Positions 37,785 to 45,982 of a stretch of DNA of 64,000 bases are shown here, piece by piece. The notes below the pieces were generated by a model. The model made no database searches and was not told where the DNA came from. It worked only from the letters and a program-made list of their open reading frames with translations. This DNA comes from Winogradskyella sp. PG-2 (GTDB lineage: Bacteria > Bacteroidota > Bacteroidia > Flavobacteriales > Flavobacteriaceae). Within the stretch, counting starts at the first letter, position 1. Each line of letters starts with the position of its first letter. The DNA lies in the NCBI RefSeq assembly GCF_000828715.1, contig NZ_AP014583.1, positions 3,718,001 to 3,782,000 on the forward strand, read 5' to 3'. Position numbers and translations under genes: made by a program.

Positions 37785-40391
37785 ATGAATTTTAATAATT
37801 ATACCATTAAATCACAAGAAGCCTTACAGCAAGCACAGCAGCTTGCGCAAGGTTTTGGTCATCAGCATATAGAAAATGACCATATTTTTAAAGCCCTTTT
37901 TGAGGTTGATGAAAACGTTTTACCATTCCTGCTAAAGAAGATGAATGTTAATGTATCAATATTTCAACAAATATTAGATAAGGAACTAGAAAGTTTTCCA
38001 AAAGTTTCTGGTGGAGATATTATGATTTCTCGCAATGCTAGTAAAGCTTTAAACGAGGCTTCTATCATTGCCAAAAAGATGAATGACGACTTTGTATCTA
38101 TAGAGCATTTGGTATTAGCCATTTTTAAATCTAAAAGCAAGATTGCACAGATTCTAAAAGATCAAGGTGTTACAGAAAAGGTACTAAGCGCGAGTATAGA
38201 TGAGTTACGCAAAGGAGATCGTGTCACCTCACAAAGTCAAGAGGAAACCTATAACGCACTTAGTAAGTATGCTAAAAACTTAAATCAGTTAGCTAGCGAT
38301 GGCAAATTAGATCCTGTTATTGGAAGAGATGAAGAGATTCGTAGAATACTTCAAATTTTATCACGTCGTACTAAAAACAATCCAATTTTAGTTGGTGAAC
38401 CAGGAACTGGTAAAACGGCTATTGCAGAGGGTTTAGCACACAGAATTATAGATGGTGATATTCCAGAAAATCTAAAAGACAAACAAATATTTGCTTTAGA
38501 TATGGGTTCACTTATTGCTGGTGCAAAATTTAAAGGCGAGTTTGAAGAGCGCTTAAAAGCCGTTATAAAGGAAGTAACAACTAGTGATGGAGATATAGTT
38601 CTCTTTATTGATGAGATTCACACTTTAGTTGGTGCAGGTGGTGGACAAGGTGCCATGGATGCTGCTAATATTTTAAAGCCAGCTTTAGCACGTGGTGAAT
38701 TAAGAGCCATTGGTGCAACTACATTAGATGAATATCAAAAATATTTTGAGCAAGATAAAGCCTTAGAACGGCGTTTTCAGAAAGTTATAGTGAACGAACC
38801 AGATACTGAGAGCGCTATTTCTATTCTTAGAGGTATTAAGGAGAAATACGAAACGCATCACAAGGTTAGAATTAAAGACGAAGCCATTATTGGTGCTGTA
38901 GAATTATCTGAGCGCTACATTACAAACCGATTCCTACCAGATAAAGCTATTGACTTAATGGATGAGGCTGCGTCTAAATTACGTATGGAAATTAACTCTA
39001 AGCCAGAAGAATTAGATGTTCTCGATCGTAAAATAATGCAATTAGAAATTGAACATGAAGCCATTAAGCGCGAAAAAGATGAAACCAAATTAAAAAGTTT
39101 AAAAGTTGATTTAGCAAATCTTAAAGAAGAACGCAATGAGATTAATGCCAAATGGAAATCTGAAAAAGAGGTTGTAGAAAACGTACAAACTATTAAACAA
39201 GATATTGAAAACTATAAACTAGAAGCGGAACGTGCAGAGCGTGAAGGCGATTATGGTAAAGTAGCAGAAATACGATACGGTAAAATTAAAGAGGCCACAG
39301 AATCATTGGAAGCCTTTCAAAAACAATTAACAGAACAACAAGAAACGGCCTTAATTAAAGAGGAAGTGACTTACGAGGATATTGCAGATGTTGTTGCCAA
39401 ATGGACCGGAATTCCAGTAACCAAAATGATTCAAAGCGAACGTGAAAAGCTTCTTAAATTAGAAGATGAGTTGCATAAACGTGTTGTAGGGCAAGAAGAA
39501 GCCATAGAAGCTGTTAGTGATGCTGTAAGACGCTCTAGAGCAGGCTTACAAAATCCGCAAAAGCCAATAGGAACCTTTTTGTTCTTGGGTACAACTGGTG
39601 TTGGTAAAACAGAATTAGCTAAGGCCTTAGCCGAATATCTGTTTGATGATGAAAATGCGATGACACGTATTGATATGAGTGAATATCAAGAACGACATGC
39701 TGTAAGCCGATTAGTTGGAGCACCTCCTGGTTACGTGGGCTATGATGAAGGTGGTCAATTAACAGAAGCTGTAAGACGTAAACCATATTCAGTGGTGTTA
39801 TTAGATGAAATTGAAAAAGCGCATCCAGATACTTTCAATATTTTATTACAAGTGTTAGATGAAGGGCGATTAACAGATAACAAAGGTCGTATTGCTGACT
39901 TTAAGAACACTATTATCATTATGACCTCAAATATGGGAAGTCATATTATACAAGAACGTTTTGAAGCTACAAAAGATATTGCTTCAGCCATTGAATCGGC
40001 TAAAGTGGATGTTTTAGGCTTATTGAAACAAAGTGTAAGACCAGAGTTCTTAAATCGAATTGATGATACCATACTCCTTACACCTTTATCTAAAGAAAAC
40101 ATTGTAGATATTGTTGGCTTACAACTAAATAGTGTTACTAAGATGATTGCTAAGCAAGGAATTACTTTTGACGCGACACCAGAAGCCATTAGTTATTTGG
40201 CAGAGAAAGGTTATAATCCAGAATACGGAGCTAGACCTGTAAAACGTGTTATACAAAAAGAGGTATTAAATCAATTAAGTAAAGAGATTCTAGCAGGATC
40301 TGTAACTACTGATAGCGTTATTCTTTTAGATGAGTTTGATGATAAACTCGTTTTTAGAAATCAGGGAGATTTAGTTGTTGAAGAATTCTAA
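37785..40391 (+). CDS. clpB: ATP-dependent chaperone ClpB
   Basis: This 868-residue Hsp100 disaggregase has the N-terminal Clp_N repeats (about 1-145), NBD1 with Walker [10 protein letters not shown] (about 205) and Walker [10 protein letters not shown], the coiled-coil middle domain (about 400-525, [17 protein letters not shown]), and NBD2 with Walker [10 protein letters not shown] (about 602) and [11 protein letters not shown]. The middle domain separates it from ClpA/ClpC. It works with DnaK to rescue aggregated proteins in heat stress. Upstream is a long AT-rich leader with no obvious CIRCE element. A hairpin follows the gene. Confidence 0.98.
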   Translation: MNFNNYTIKSQEALQQAQQLAQGFGHQHIENDHIFKALFEVDENVLPFLLKKMNVNVSIFQQILDKELESFPKVSGGDIMISRNASKALNEASIIAKKMNDDFVSIEHLVLAIFKSKSKIAQILKDQGVTEKVLSASIDELRKGDRVTSQSQEETYNALSKYAKNLNQLASDGKLDPVIGRDEEIRRILQILSRRTKNNPILVGEPGTGKTAIAEGLAHRIIDGDIPENLKDKQIFALDMGSLIAGAKFKGEFEERLKAVIKEVTTSDGDIVLFIDEIHTLVGAGGGQGAMDAANILKPALARGELRAIGATTLDEYQKYFEQDKALERRFQKVIVNEPDTESAISILRGIKEKYETHHKVRIKDEAIIGAVELSERYITNRFLPDKAIDLMDEAASKLRMEINSKPEELDVLDRKIMQLEIEHEAIKREKDETKLKSLKVDLANLKEERNEINAKWKSEKEVVENVQTIKQDIENYKLEAERAEREGDYGKVAEIRYGKIKEATESLEAFQKQLTEQQETALIKEEVTYEDIADVVAKWTGIPVTKMIQSEREKLLKLEDELHKRVVGQEEAIEAVSDAVRRSRAGLQNPQKPIGTFLFLGTTGVGKTELAKALAEYLFDDENAMTRIDMSEYQERHAVSRLVGAPPGYVGYDEGGQLTEAVRRKPYSVVLLDEIEKAHPDTFNILLQVLDEGRLTDNKGRIADFKNTIIIMTSNMGSHIIQERFEATKDIASAIESAKVDVLGLLKQSVRPEFLNRIDDTILLTPLSKENIVDIVGLQLNSVTKMIAKQGITFDATPEAISYLAEKGYNPEYGARPVKRVIQKEVLNQLSKEILAGSVTTDSVILLDEFDDKLVFRNQGDLVVEEF

Positions 40392-40443
40392 TACCACTGT
40401 AACATAATAGCTTAAAAATAGTCTATATAATGATTGGTTGGTT

Positions 40444-40499
40444 AAAGCAACACGGAATTTAAACGAAAAGCTATCGGTTAAAAGATGTGTTGCTTTCCT
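40444..40499 (+). terminator. Possible terminator or long-loop hairpin after clpB
   Basis: A perfect 10-bp stem (AAAGCAACAC at 40444-40453 with GTGTTGCTTT at 40487-40496) encloses a 33-base loop. It is followed by CCTTTTG. The loop is long for a simple terminator, so a regulatory fold is also possible. Confidence 0.4.
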
Positions 40500-40552
40500 T
40501 TTGTAACAAAAAGTATTAATTTGCTACTTATACTTCAAAATTAAAACTTCAT

Positions 40553-41419
40553 ATGAAACATAAATTATCCCTTTTATTATTAGCGTTATTCTCAATTATT
40601 GGATTGCAGGCACAAAAATTAGAAAATTCTACACTTTGGAAAATCGAAGGCAATGGCCTAGATAAAGCATCTTATTTATTCGGAACCATACATCTTACAT
40701 GCGACGCAACCATAGAAAATGATGTTAAAAAAGCATTAGATGACACCTCACAAGTTGTTTTAGAAATAGATATGGATGATCCTGAGTTACAAACTAAGAT
40801 GATTAAGGGTATGTATATGAAAGATGGTAAAACGCTTAAAGATTTTGTTTCTGAAGAGGATTACCAAGCTATTGACTCTTTATTTATAAAAAATATTGGT
40901 GTTTCGGTGAAAACATCTGAAAACGTAAAACCTTTCTTCTTAGCAGCATCATTATATCCTCATATCTTAGATTGTCCACTGCAATCTTTTGAAGTTGAAT
41001 TAATAAAAATTGCTCAAATACAAGGTGAAGATGTTCATGGTCTAGAAACAATAGAAGATCAGATACAAGTTTTTGAAGACATTCCGTACCAAGATCAAAT
41101 CGACGATTTATTAGAAATGGCAAAGGATAATTTGGCTTCAGACAAAAAAGATTTTGCTAAAATGTTGTCTGTTTATAATGACGAAAACATTACAGACTTA
41201 TTAGATATGATGGATGATGACGAAAACTCTTCAGTAGCTAAACATCAAGATAAATTATTAGTTACAAGAAATAAAAATTGGATTTCGAAAATTAAAACCT
41301 ATGCTAATGAACAAGCTACCTTCTTTGGTGTTGGTGCTGGTCATTTAGCAGGTGAAAATGGTGTAATTAATTTATTACGAGCAGAAGGTTATACTGTGAC
41401 TGCTGTTCGCTCAGAATAG
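40553..41419 (+). CDS. TraB/GumN-family secreted protein
   Basis: This 288-residue protein has signal peptide MKHKLSLLLLALFSIIGLQAQ. TraB/GumN family features are SYLFGTIHLTC after the first strand, QVVLEIDMDDPELQ, and late FFGVGAGHLAGENGVINLLRAEGY. The Glu/His pairs (GTIHL, GHL) are the conserved residues of this group, which includes the TIKI metalloproteases and many envelope proteins of unknown role. It follows clpB on the same strand but is separated from it by a hairpin. It is one of three members of this broad superfamily in the window. Confidence 0.9.
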   Translation: MKHKLSLLLLALFSIIGLQAQKLENSTLWKIEGNGLDKASYLFGTIHLTCDATIENDVKKALDDTSQVVLEIDMDDPELQTKMIKGMYMKDGKTLKDFVSEEDYQAIDSLFIKNIGVSVKTSENVKPFFLAASLYPHILDCPLQSFEVELIKIAQIQGEDVHGLETIEDQIQVFEDIPYQDQIDDLLEMAKDNLASDKKDFAKMLSVYNDENITDLLDMMDDDENSSVAKHQDKLLVTRNKNWISKIKTYANEQATFFGVGAGHLAGENGVINLLRAEGYTVTAVRSE

Positions 41420-41444
41420 TAATTAGCCGTAAAAAATAAAATAA

Positions 41445-41482
41445 GTCGTTAAAAATATACCAAACGGTATATTTTTAACGAC
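41445..41482. promoter_or_regulatory. Palindromic operator upstream of the TetR gene
   Basis: GTCGTTAAAAATATACC (41445-41461) and GGTATATTTTTAACGAC (41466-41482) are perfect inverse copies, 17 bases each, around AAAC. The core TATACC-N4-GGTATA is shared with a second site at 42107-42126. The right arm ends 11 bases before the tetR ATG, so binding would block expression of tetR itself. It could also fold as an RNA hairpin. Confidence 0.8.
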
Positions 41483-41493
41483 TTTTGTTTTAT

Positions 41494-42090
41494 ATGCTTA
41501 CTAAATCAGAACATACTACTCAATATATATTAGAAACTGTGGCGCCAATATTTAATAAAAATGGTTATGCAGCAACGAGTTTAAGTGATTTAACTTCTGC
41601 AACGGGTTTAACCAAAGGCGCTATTTACGGTAACTTTAAAAATAAAGAAGACTTGGCTATAGCAGCATTTAAGTATACAGTAAAAAAACTAATGTCATTA
41701 ATTTCTGAATATATTTCTAAAAGCGACTATCCTATTGAAAAGCTGTACTTAATCTCTGATTTTTATCGCGACTATTATAAGTTGAGTAAAACTTATGGTG
41801 GTTGCCCAGTTTTAAATATTGGTGTAGATGCTAATAATCAAAACTCTGAATTATTAGATAATGTAAGAGTTGTTATAGAACGTATCCAAGATAAAGTCGC
41901 TACTATAATAGAGGATGGTATTGAAATTGGTGAAATTTCATCAGAAATAAATGCTATGCAGTATGCGAAACGATTAGACTCCATGATCCAAGGCGCTATT
42001 TTTATGACTTATACTATGGATGACGAATTTTATATGAAAGATAGCATGAATCAAATTGATGATATGATTACAAATGAACTAAGAGCATAA
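41494..42090 (+). CDS. TetR/AcrR-family transcription regulator
   Basis: I start at the ATG at 41494 (198 residues); the TTG at 41485 is less likely. The N-terminal helix-turn-helix is clear: ILETVAPIFNKNGYAATSLSDLTSATGLTKGAIYGNFKNKEDL (shown in parts, residues about 12-57), with the usual GAIYxxFKNKEDL recognition helix. The C-terminal ligand domain holds CPVLNIGVDANN, a segment often seen in regulators of fatty-acid or multidrug genes. Two palindromes with the same core flank the gene, one before it and one before the following thioesterase, which fits autoregulation and control of that neighbour. Confidence 0.93.
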   Translation: MLTKSEHTTQYILETVAPIFNKNGYAATSLSDLTSATGLTKGAIYGNFKNKEDLAIAAFKYTVKKLMSLISEYISKSDYPIEKLYLISDFYRDYYKLSKTYGGCPVLNIGVDANNQNSELLDNVRVVIERIQDKVATIIEDGIEIGEISSEINAMQYAKRLDSMIQGAIFMTYTMDDEFYMKDSMNQIDDMITNELRA

Positions 42091-42106
42091 TATTTTTTTA
42101 ACCAAT

Positions 42107-42126
42107 AATATACCGATTGGTATATT
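42107..42126. promoter_or_regulatory. Second palindromic TetR operator, upstream of the thioesterase remnant
   Basis: AATATACC and GGTATATT form a perfect inverted repeat around GATT, with the same TATACC-N4-GGTATA core as the operator before tetR. It lies 18 bases before the ATG of the broken thioesterase. Confidence 0.75.
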
Positions 42127-42144
42127 TTAAAATCAAATAAAGAG

Positions 42145-42633
42145 ATGAATTTACCAAAGATTGTAGAAAGCCAAACGAAAATTAGATTTTAGGATTGCGA
42201 TCCATTTAATCACTTAAATAACGGAAAGTACTCAGATTACTTTATGAATCATCGTGAAGATTAACTCGTAAGAAATTATGACATAGATATTTACAAAATG
42301 GCAAGAAAGACAGGGAGAAATTGGGTGTCTAGTAGTAATCAGATTGTATATTTAAAACCTGCTTTATTAATGGAAACTGTAACCATACAATCTCAGCTTA
42401 TCTATTTTGACAAAAGCAATTTAAAAGCAGAAATGCGAATGTACAATCATGATAAGAGTGAATTAAAATCATTCATTTGGTGCAGTTTTGTTCACTATGA
42501 TTTATTGAATCTAAAACGTGCTAACCATGCAGATGACATGATGCAATTGTTTAATGATATTTTAAATCCAATAAACGCAATAACTTTTGAAGAGCGATTA
42601 AAACAATTTAAACCTCAAAAAGAGGTAAAATAA
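42145..42633 (+). pseudogene. Acyl-CoA thioesterase (4HBT) gene with two in-frame stop codons
   Basis: From the ATG at 42145 the frame reads MNLPKIVESQTKIRF, TAG (42190), then DCDPFNHLNNGKYSDYFM to HRED, TAA (42262), then LVRNYDIDIYKMARKTGRN and on to a normal stop at 42633, with no shift of frame. Intact, it would be a hotdog thioesterase of about 162 residues; DCDPFNHLNN is the family's helix start. HREDQL-type sequence in relatives suggests the TAA came from CAA. The 111-codon piece from an internal ATG at 42298 lacks the active-site half and is unlikely to work. It is the apparent partner of the TetR regulator. Confidence 0.85.
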
Positions 42634-42879
42634 ATTCAACTTTAAGGTCGACTTTTCATATTAATAATCAAGCCATTAGCAAAAGTGAAATAAACTTTTC
42701 GATAAACGGCACAATAAAATTTAGGTTTTTACATACGTTTTAACCGATAAAACATTAACTTTATCGAGCTATTTAATTCCAACATAACTTAAGACATTAT
42801 TAAACTTGTCCTGTAATCCCTCTACTTGTAGAGAATTACTATAGCTAACATTTTGTCTAAATCCTACTTAAAAAAATAA

Positions 42880-43554
42880 ATGGAATTAAATAGATACATC
42901 GACCATACCCTACTAAGTGCATCCGCTACTGAAGCAGATATACTAAATCTTTGTGAAGAGGCCTTAAAATACAATTTCTATTCAGTTTGTGTTAATAGTA
43001 GCTATGTACCAATTGCTAAACAAATCCTTGGTAGGTCTGTCATTAAGATATGTACAGTCGTTGGCTTTCCTTTAGGTGCCATGTCAACAGAGTCTAAAAT
43101 TTTTGAAGCAAAAAAGGCTATTGAACAAGGTGCTACAGAGATAGATATGGTAATGAATATTGGCAGATTAAAAAGCAAAAATTATGTCGCTGTATTAAAA
43201 GATATAAGCAATGTAAAACGTGCTATTGGTTTAGTGCCTTTGAAAGTCATTTTAGAGATTAGTGAGCTTTCAAAAAACGAAATCGTAAAAGCCTGTGAAA
43301 TTTGCATAGATGCAAGAGCTGATTATATAAAAACATCAACAGGCTTTTCTAAGAGTGGTGCGACTCTAACTGCTGTTAAAATCATGAAAAAATCTGTAAA
43401 AAACCAGTTAAAAATTAAAGCTTCAGGTGGCATAAGAGATGTAGAAACTGCTCGAAAGTATATTGAAGTTGGTGTGGATAGAATAGGTGCCTCTTTAGGT
43501 GTTTTAATGATGAATGAACCTGAACAAGTTATATCTACTGATCCAACGATTTAA
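42880..43554 (+). CDS. deoC: Deoxyribose-phosphate aldolase
   Basis: This 224-residue class I aldolase splits 2-deoxyribose 5-phosphate into acetaldehyde and glyceraldehyde 3-phosphate, used in deoxynucleoside salvage. It has the TIM-barrel motifs IDHTLLSASA, VVGFPLGAMST, EIDMVMNIGRL, LKVILEIS, and ADYIKTSTGFS with Schiff-base Lys151; a second lysine in KIKASGGIRD completes the active site. Length and motifs are normal. No other deo genes are next to it. The roughly 245-base region before it shows no gene, only AT-rich sequence. Confidence 0.97.
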   Translation: MELNRYIDHTLLSASATEADILNLCEEALKYNFYSVCVNSSYVPIAKQILGRSVIKICTVVGFPLGAMSTESKIFEAKKAIEQGATEIDMVMNIGRLKSKNYVAVLKDISNVKRAIGLVPLKVILEISELSKNEIVKACEICIDARADYIKTSTGFSKSGATLTAVKIMKKSVKNQLKIKASGGIRDVETARKYIEVGVDRIGASLGVLMMNEPEQVISTDPTI

Positions 43555-43620
43555 CAACTTTTTAAAGGAATTACTCAGTTTCTAGATTATATTTGATGGT
43601 ATTAATTAATCAATCTCGTC

Positions 43621-44511
43621 ATGAAATCCTTTCTAGTTACACTCCTCTTCTTATGCTCATTTTCTATTTTTTCCCAAGAAACTTCGGATAAAGCTCAAAT
43701 TGAAATAACGCTAAATAATTATATAGACGGTTTCTATAAAGGAGATACACTTAAATTGAAAGCTGCTCTAAAACCAAGACTATATAAATTTGGCTATTGG
43801 AAAAATAAAGATACTGGGAAGTACGAATATTATGATCAATTGACGTACAAGAACGCCCTGAAAATGGCGCAAAACACTAAAGAGAAAGGTAGAATACGCA
43901 CTGAAACTAAAATGCGAAGTGTCAAAGTTCTTGAGATAAGTAATCACATAGCCTCTGCAAAAGTCACTGGATATTGGGGATTAGACTATATGTTACTTTC
44001 TAAAGACGATGGCAAATGGATGATAGAACAGGTGATTTGGGAAGGGCCTTTTGAAGAAGACTTTAAAAAAGAAGAAAAAACAACTACATTTTACTTAATT
44101 AGACATGCAGAAAAAGATCGCTCAGATAAAACGAATAGAAACCCGCATTTAACAGAAGCAGGTTTAAAACGCGCAAATAACTGGGCTAATGTTCTAAAAG
44201 AGGTAAAGTTTGATATGGTTTACTCTACTGATTACAATAGAACAAAAGAAACTGCAGCTCCTACTGCAAAAGCAAATAATGTTGAAGTATCATTCTACGA
44301 TCCTAGAAAAATGAATTCAAAAGAATTTATGGAAACCACTAAGGGCAAAACCATATTAGTTGTTGGTCATAGTAACACTACTCCAATGTTTACAAATGGA
44401 CTCTTAGGTGAGAAAAAATATGATATGATAGATGATAATAACAATGCAAATCTTTACATTGTTACAGTAACTAAAGACTCTAAAACCTCAACAGTTTTAA
44501 AGGTCGATTAA
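43621..44511 (+). CDS. Fusion of NTF2-like (lumazine-binding type) and histidine phosphatase domains
   Basis: This 296-residue secreted protein (signal MKSFLVTLLFLCSFSIFSQ) has two domains. Residues about 22-145 look like the NTF2-like Lumazine_bd_2 family (IEITLNNYIDGFYKGD, then ASAKVTGYWGLDYMLLSKDDGKWMIEQVIW). Residues about 155-296 are a histidine phosphatase: LIRHAEKD with phospho-His162, TEAGLKRA, VYSTDYNRTKETAAPTA, and VVGHSNTTP with the second His250. The active-site Arg161, His162, Arg207 and His250 are all there, so the phosphatase half should be active on a phospho-ester in the envelope. The two domains are more often separate proteins. Confidence 0.8.
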   Translation: MKSFLVTLLFLCSFSIFSQETSDKAQIEITLNNYIDGFYKGDTLKLKAALKPRLYKFGYWKNKDTGKYEYYDQLTYKNALKMAQNTKEKGRIRTETKMRSVKVLEISNHIASAKVTGYWGLDYMLLSKDDGKWMIEQVIWEGPFEEDFKKEEKTTTFYLIRHAEKDRSDKTNRNPHLTEAGLKRANNWANVLKEVKFDMVYSTDYNRTKETAAPTAKANNVEVSFYDPRKMNSKEFMETTKGKTILVVGHSNTTPMFTNGLLGEKKYDMIDDNNNANLYIVTVTKDSKTSTVLKVD

Positions 44512-45255
44512 ATCAACAGTTACATTTTCGAGTTCTATTTTAGACAGTAATTTTAACTGATTATTTTCAAATGCTTTTCCTAATTTGAAGAGTTGTATTG
44601 AATCATTTTCAGGTTTAAAATTGTTATAATCTACAAAGCGTAAACCATTAACATAGCGCTCATTATCAGCTTCTCTAAAGCGCATACCTTTACCATCGTC
44701 TTCATTATATGAATACGCAAGATAGTCTACTTTAAATATCTCTTTGTCAATCCAATACATAAAAACATCTTCATAATCTTCTCCTCCACCTTCTTGGTTA
44801 AAATTTACTTTTATTTTGTAGTAACCCTTATCCTTAATTTGTTCTTCACCAAGTAAAATTTTATTAACTGCGTTATCATTTAAACCCAATGGTAAAGTCG
44901 AAAAATAATGCACTGAGTTTACCGAAGCGCTATATTTTACAGCCATTGAGTCTTCAAGTTTAATCGGTTTTTTATTGATGTAACGTTGAAAGGTATTGCC
45001 ATTTAAAAAATCTATAATTATATCATCCTTAATCATACGTCGCGACAAGACTTTCGTTTCTGATGTGTAAGACGATTTATAATGAATATCTCTAAAATCA
45101 AATTTTATTATAACAGCATTCCGATCAAAAATTTTACCGCCAAAATCTTCTATAGATTTGTTTACAATTTCATTAGCGGAAAGTACTTCTTCTTTTGTTT
45201 CATTCTTGCAGCCAAAGAGGCTAAATGTTATTAAAACAAGAGATAAATATTTCAT
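44497..45255 (-). CDS. DUF6503-type lipoprotein
   Basis: This 252-residue protein has signal peptide MKYLSLVLITFSLFGC with lipobox LFGC. The body is beta-rich, with NEIVNKSIEDFGG at the start, then VIIKFDFRDIHYKSSY, DFLNGNTFQRYIN, PLGLNDNAVNKILLG, YKIKVNFNQEGGGEDYEDVFMYWID and GLRFVDYNNFKP. I place it in the DUF6503 family of Flavobacteriaceae from this pattern, which resembles LolA/LppX-like half-barrels. The function is unknown; a lipid or hydrophobic ligand carrier is a guess. Its 3' end overlaps the converging phosphatase fusion gene by 15 bases. Confidence 0.75.
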   Translation of the reverse strand: MKYLSLVLITFSLFGCKNETKEEVLSANEIVNKSIEDFGGKIFDRNAVIIKFDFRDIHYKSSYTSETKVLSRRMIKDDIIIDFLNGNTFQRYINKKPIKLEDSMAVKYSASVNSVHYFSTLPLGLNDNAVNKILLGEEQIKDKGYYKIKVNFNQEGGGEDYEDVFMYWIDKEIFKVDYLAYSYNEDDGKGMRFREADNERYVNGLRFVDYNNFKPENDSIQLFKLGKAFENNQLKLLSKIELENVTVDLIDL

Positions 45256-45348
45256 ATAATAATTTAAAAATTGATAGTCGTAAAACTATGAATAAGATTA
45301 CGCAGTTTACTTTAGTCTAATAAACTTTTAACTATTAATTTTTAAGAT

Positions 45349-45356
45349 TACCTTTG
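45349..45356 (+). promoter_or_regulatory. -7 box TACCTTTG directly upstream of smpB
   Basis: TACCTTTG fits TAnnTTTG, but no TTG is found at the usual distance upstream. The box ends only six bases before the smpB ATG, so transcription from it would give a leaderless or nearly leaderless message. Confidence 0.45.
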
Positions 45357-45362
45357 CTATCC

Positions 45363-45821
45363 ATGCAAAAAACGGTTAACATACTTAACAAAAAGGCCAA
45401 ATTTCAGTACGAGATATTAGATAAATTTACGGCAGGAATTGTGCTTACCGGAACTGAAATTAAATCCATCAGATCAGGTAAGGCCTCTATTGCGGAAAGT
45501 TTTTGCGAGTTTAATGACAAAGAAGAACTTTTTGTTATTAATATGACTGTCGAGGAATATGCATTTGGTAATTATTACAACCATAAACCTAAAGCAGTAC
45601 GTAAGCTATTACTGAATAGAAAAGAGCTTAAAAAGCTAAAAAAAGAAATGGATGTAAAAGGTAATGCCATTATACCTCTTAAGTTATTTATTAATGAAAA
45701 AGGTTTTGCAAAACTTATCATTGGATTAGGTAAAGGTAAAAAGCTTTACGACAAGCGCGAGACCATTAAAGATCGTGATAACAAGCGCGACTTAGCTCGT
45801 ATTAAGAAAAATTTCCGATAA
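45363..45821 (+). CDS. smpB: SsrA-binding protein SmpB
   Basis: I choose the ATG at 45363 (152 residues, MQKTVNILNKKAKFQYEIL). SmpB binds tmRNA and brings it to stalled ribosomes. The sequence shows the OB-fold core FTAGIVLTGTEIKSIRSGKASI, then YAFGNYYNHKPKAVRKLLL, VKGNAIIPLKLFINEKGFAK, LGLGKGKKLYDKRETIKDRD and a basic tail, all standard. The tail AxxxxKKNFR is expected to enter the decoding centre. It stands alone between two oppositely or distantly placed genes. Confidence 0.98.
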   Translation: MQKTVNILNKKAKFQYEILDKFTAGIVLTGTEIKSIRSGKASIAESFCEFNDKEELFVINMTVEEYAFGNYYNHKPKAVRKLLLNRKELKKLKKEMDVKGNAIIPLKLFINEKGFAKLIIGLGKGKKLYDKRETIKDRDNKRDLARIKKNFR

Positions 45822-45982
45822 ATTTAAGAGCGCTATAACTTTTAACTGATTTATTTTAGTATATGTTTGAGTTCGTGTAGGCAACCATTTCAATTTTATT
45901 GACGTCTTTATAAATAAAGTCACAAAATTTGTAACACATCCTAAAATAATTAGCTAAAACATTAATCATCAATCTTACCCTC

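Noticed and set aside
41445..41482. Terminator for the TraB/GumN gene instead of an operator
   Set aside because: The stem is perfect and could fold in RNA, but the same core recurs before the thioesterase remnant, which a terminator would not need. An operator role is the better explanation, though both are possible.
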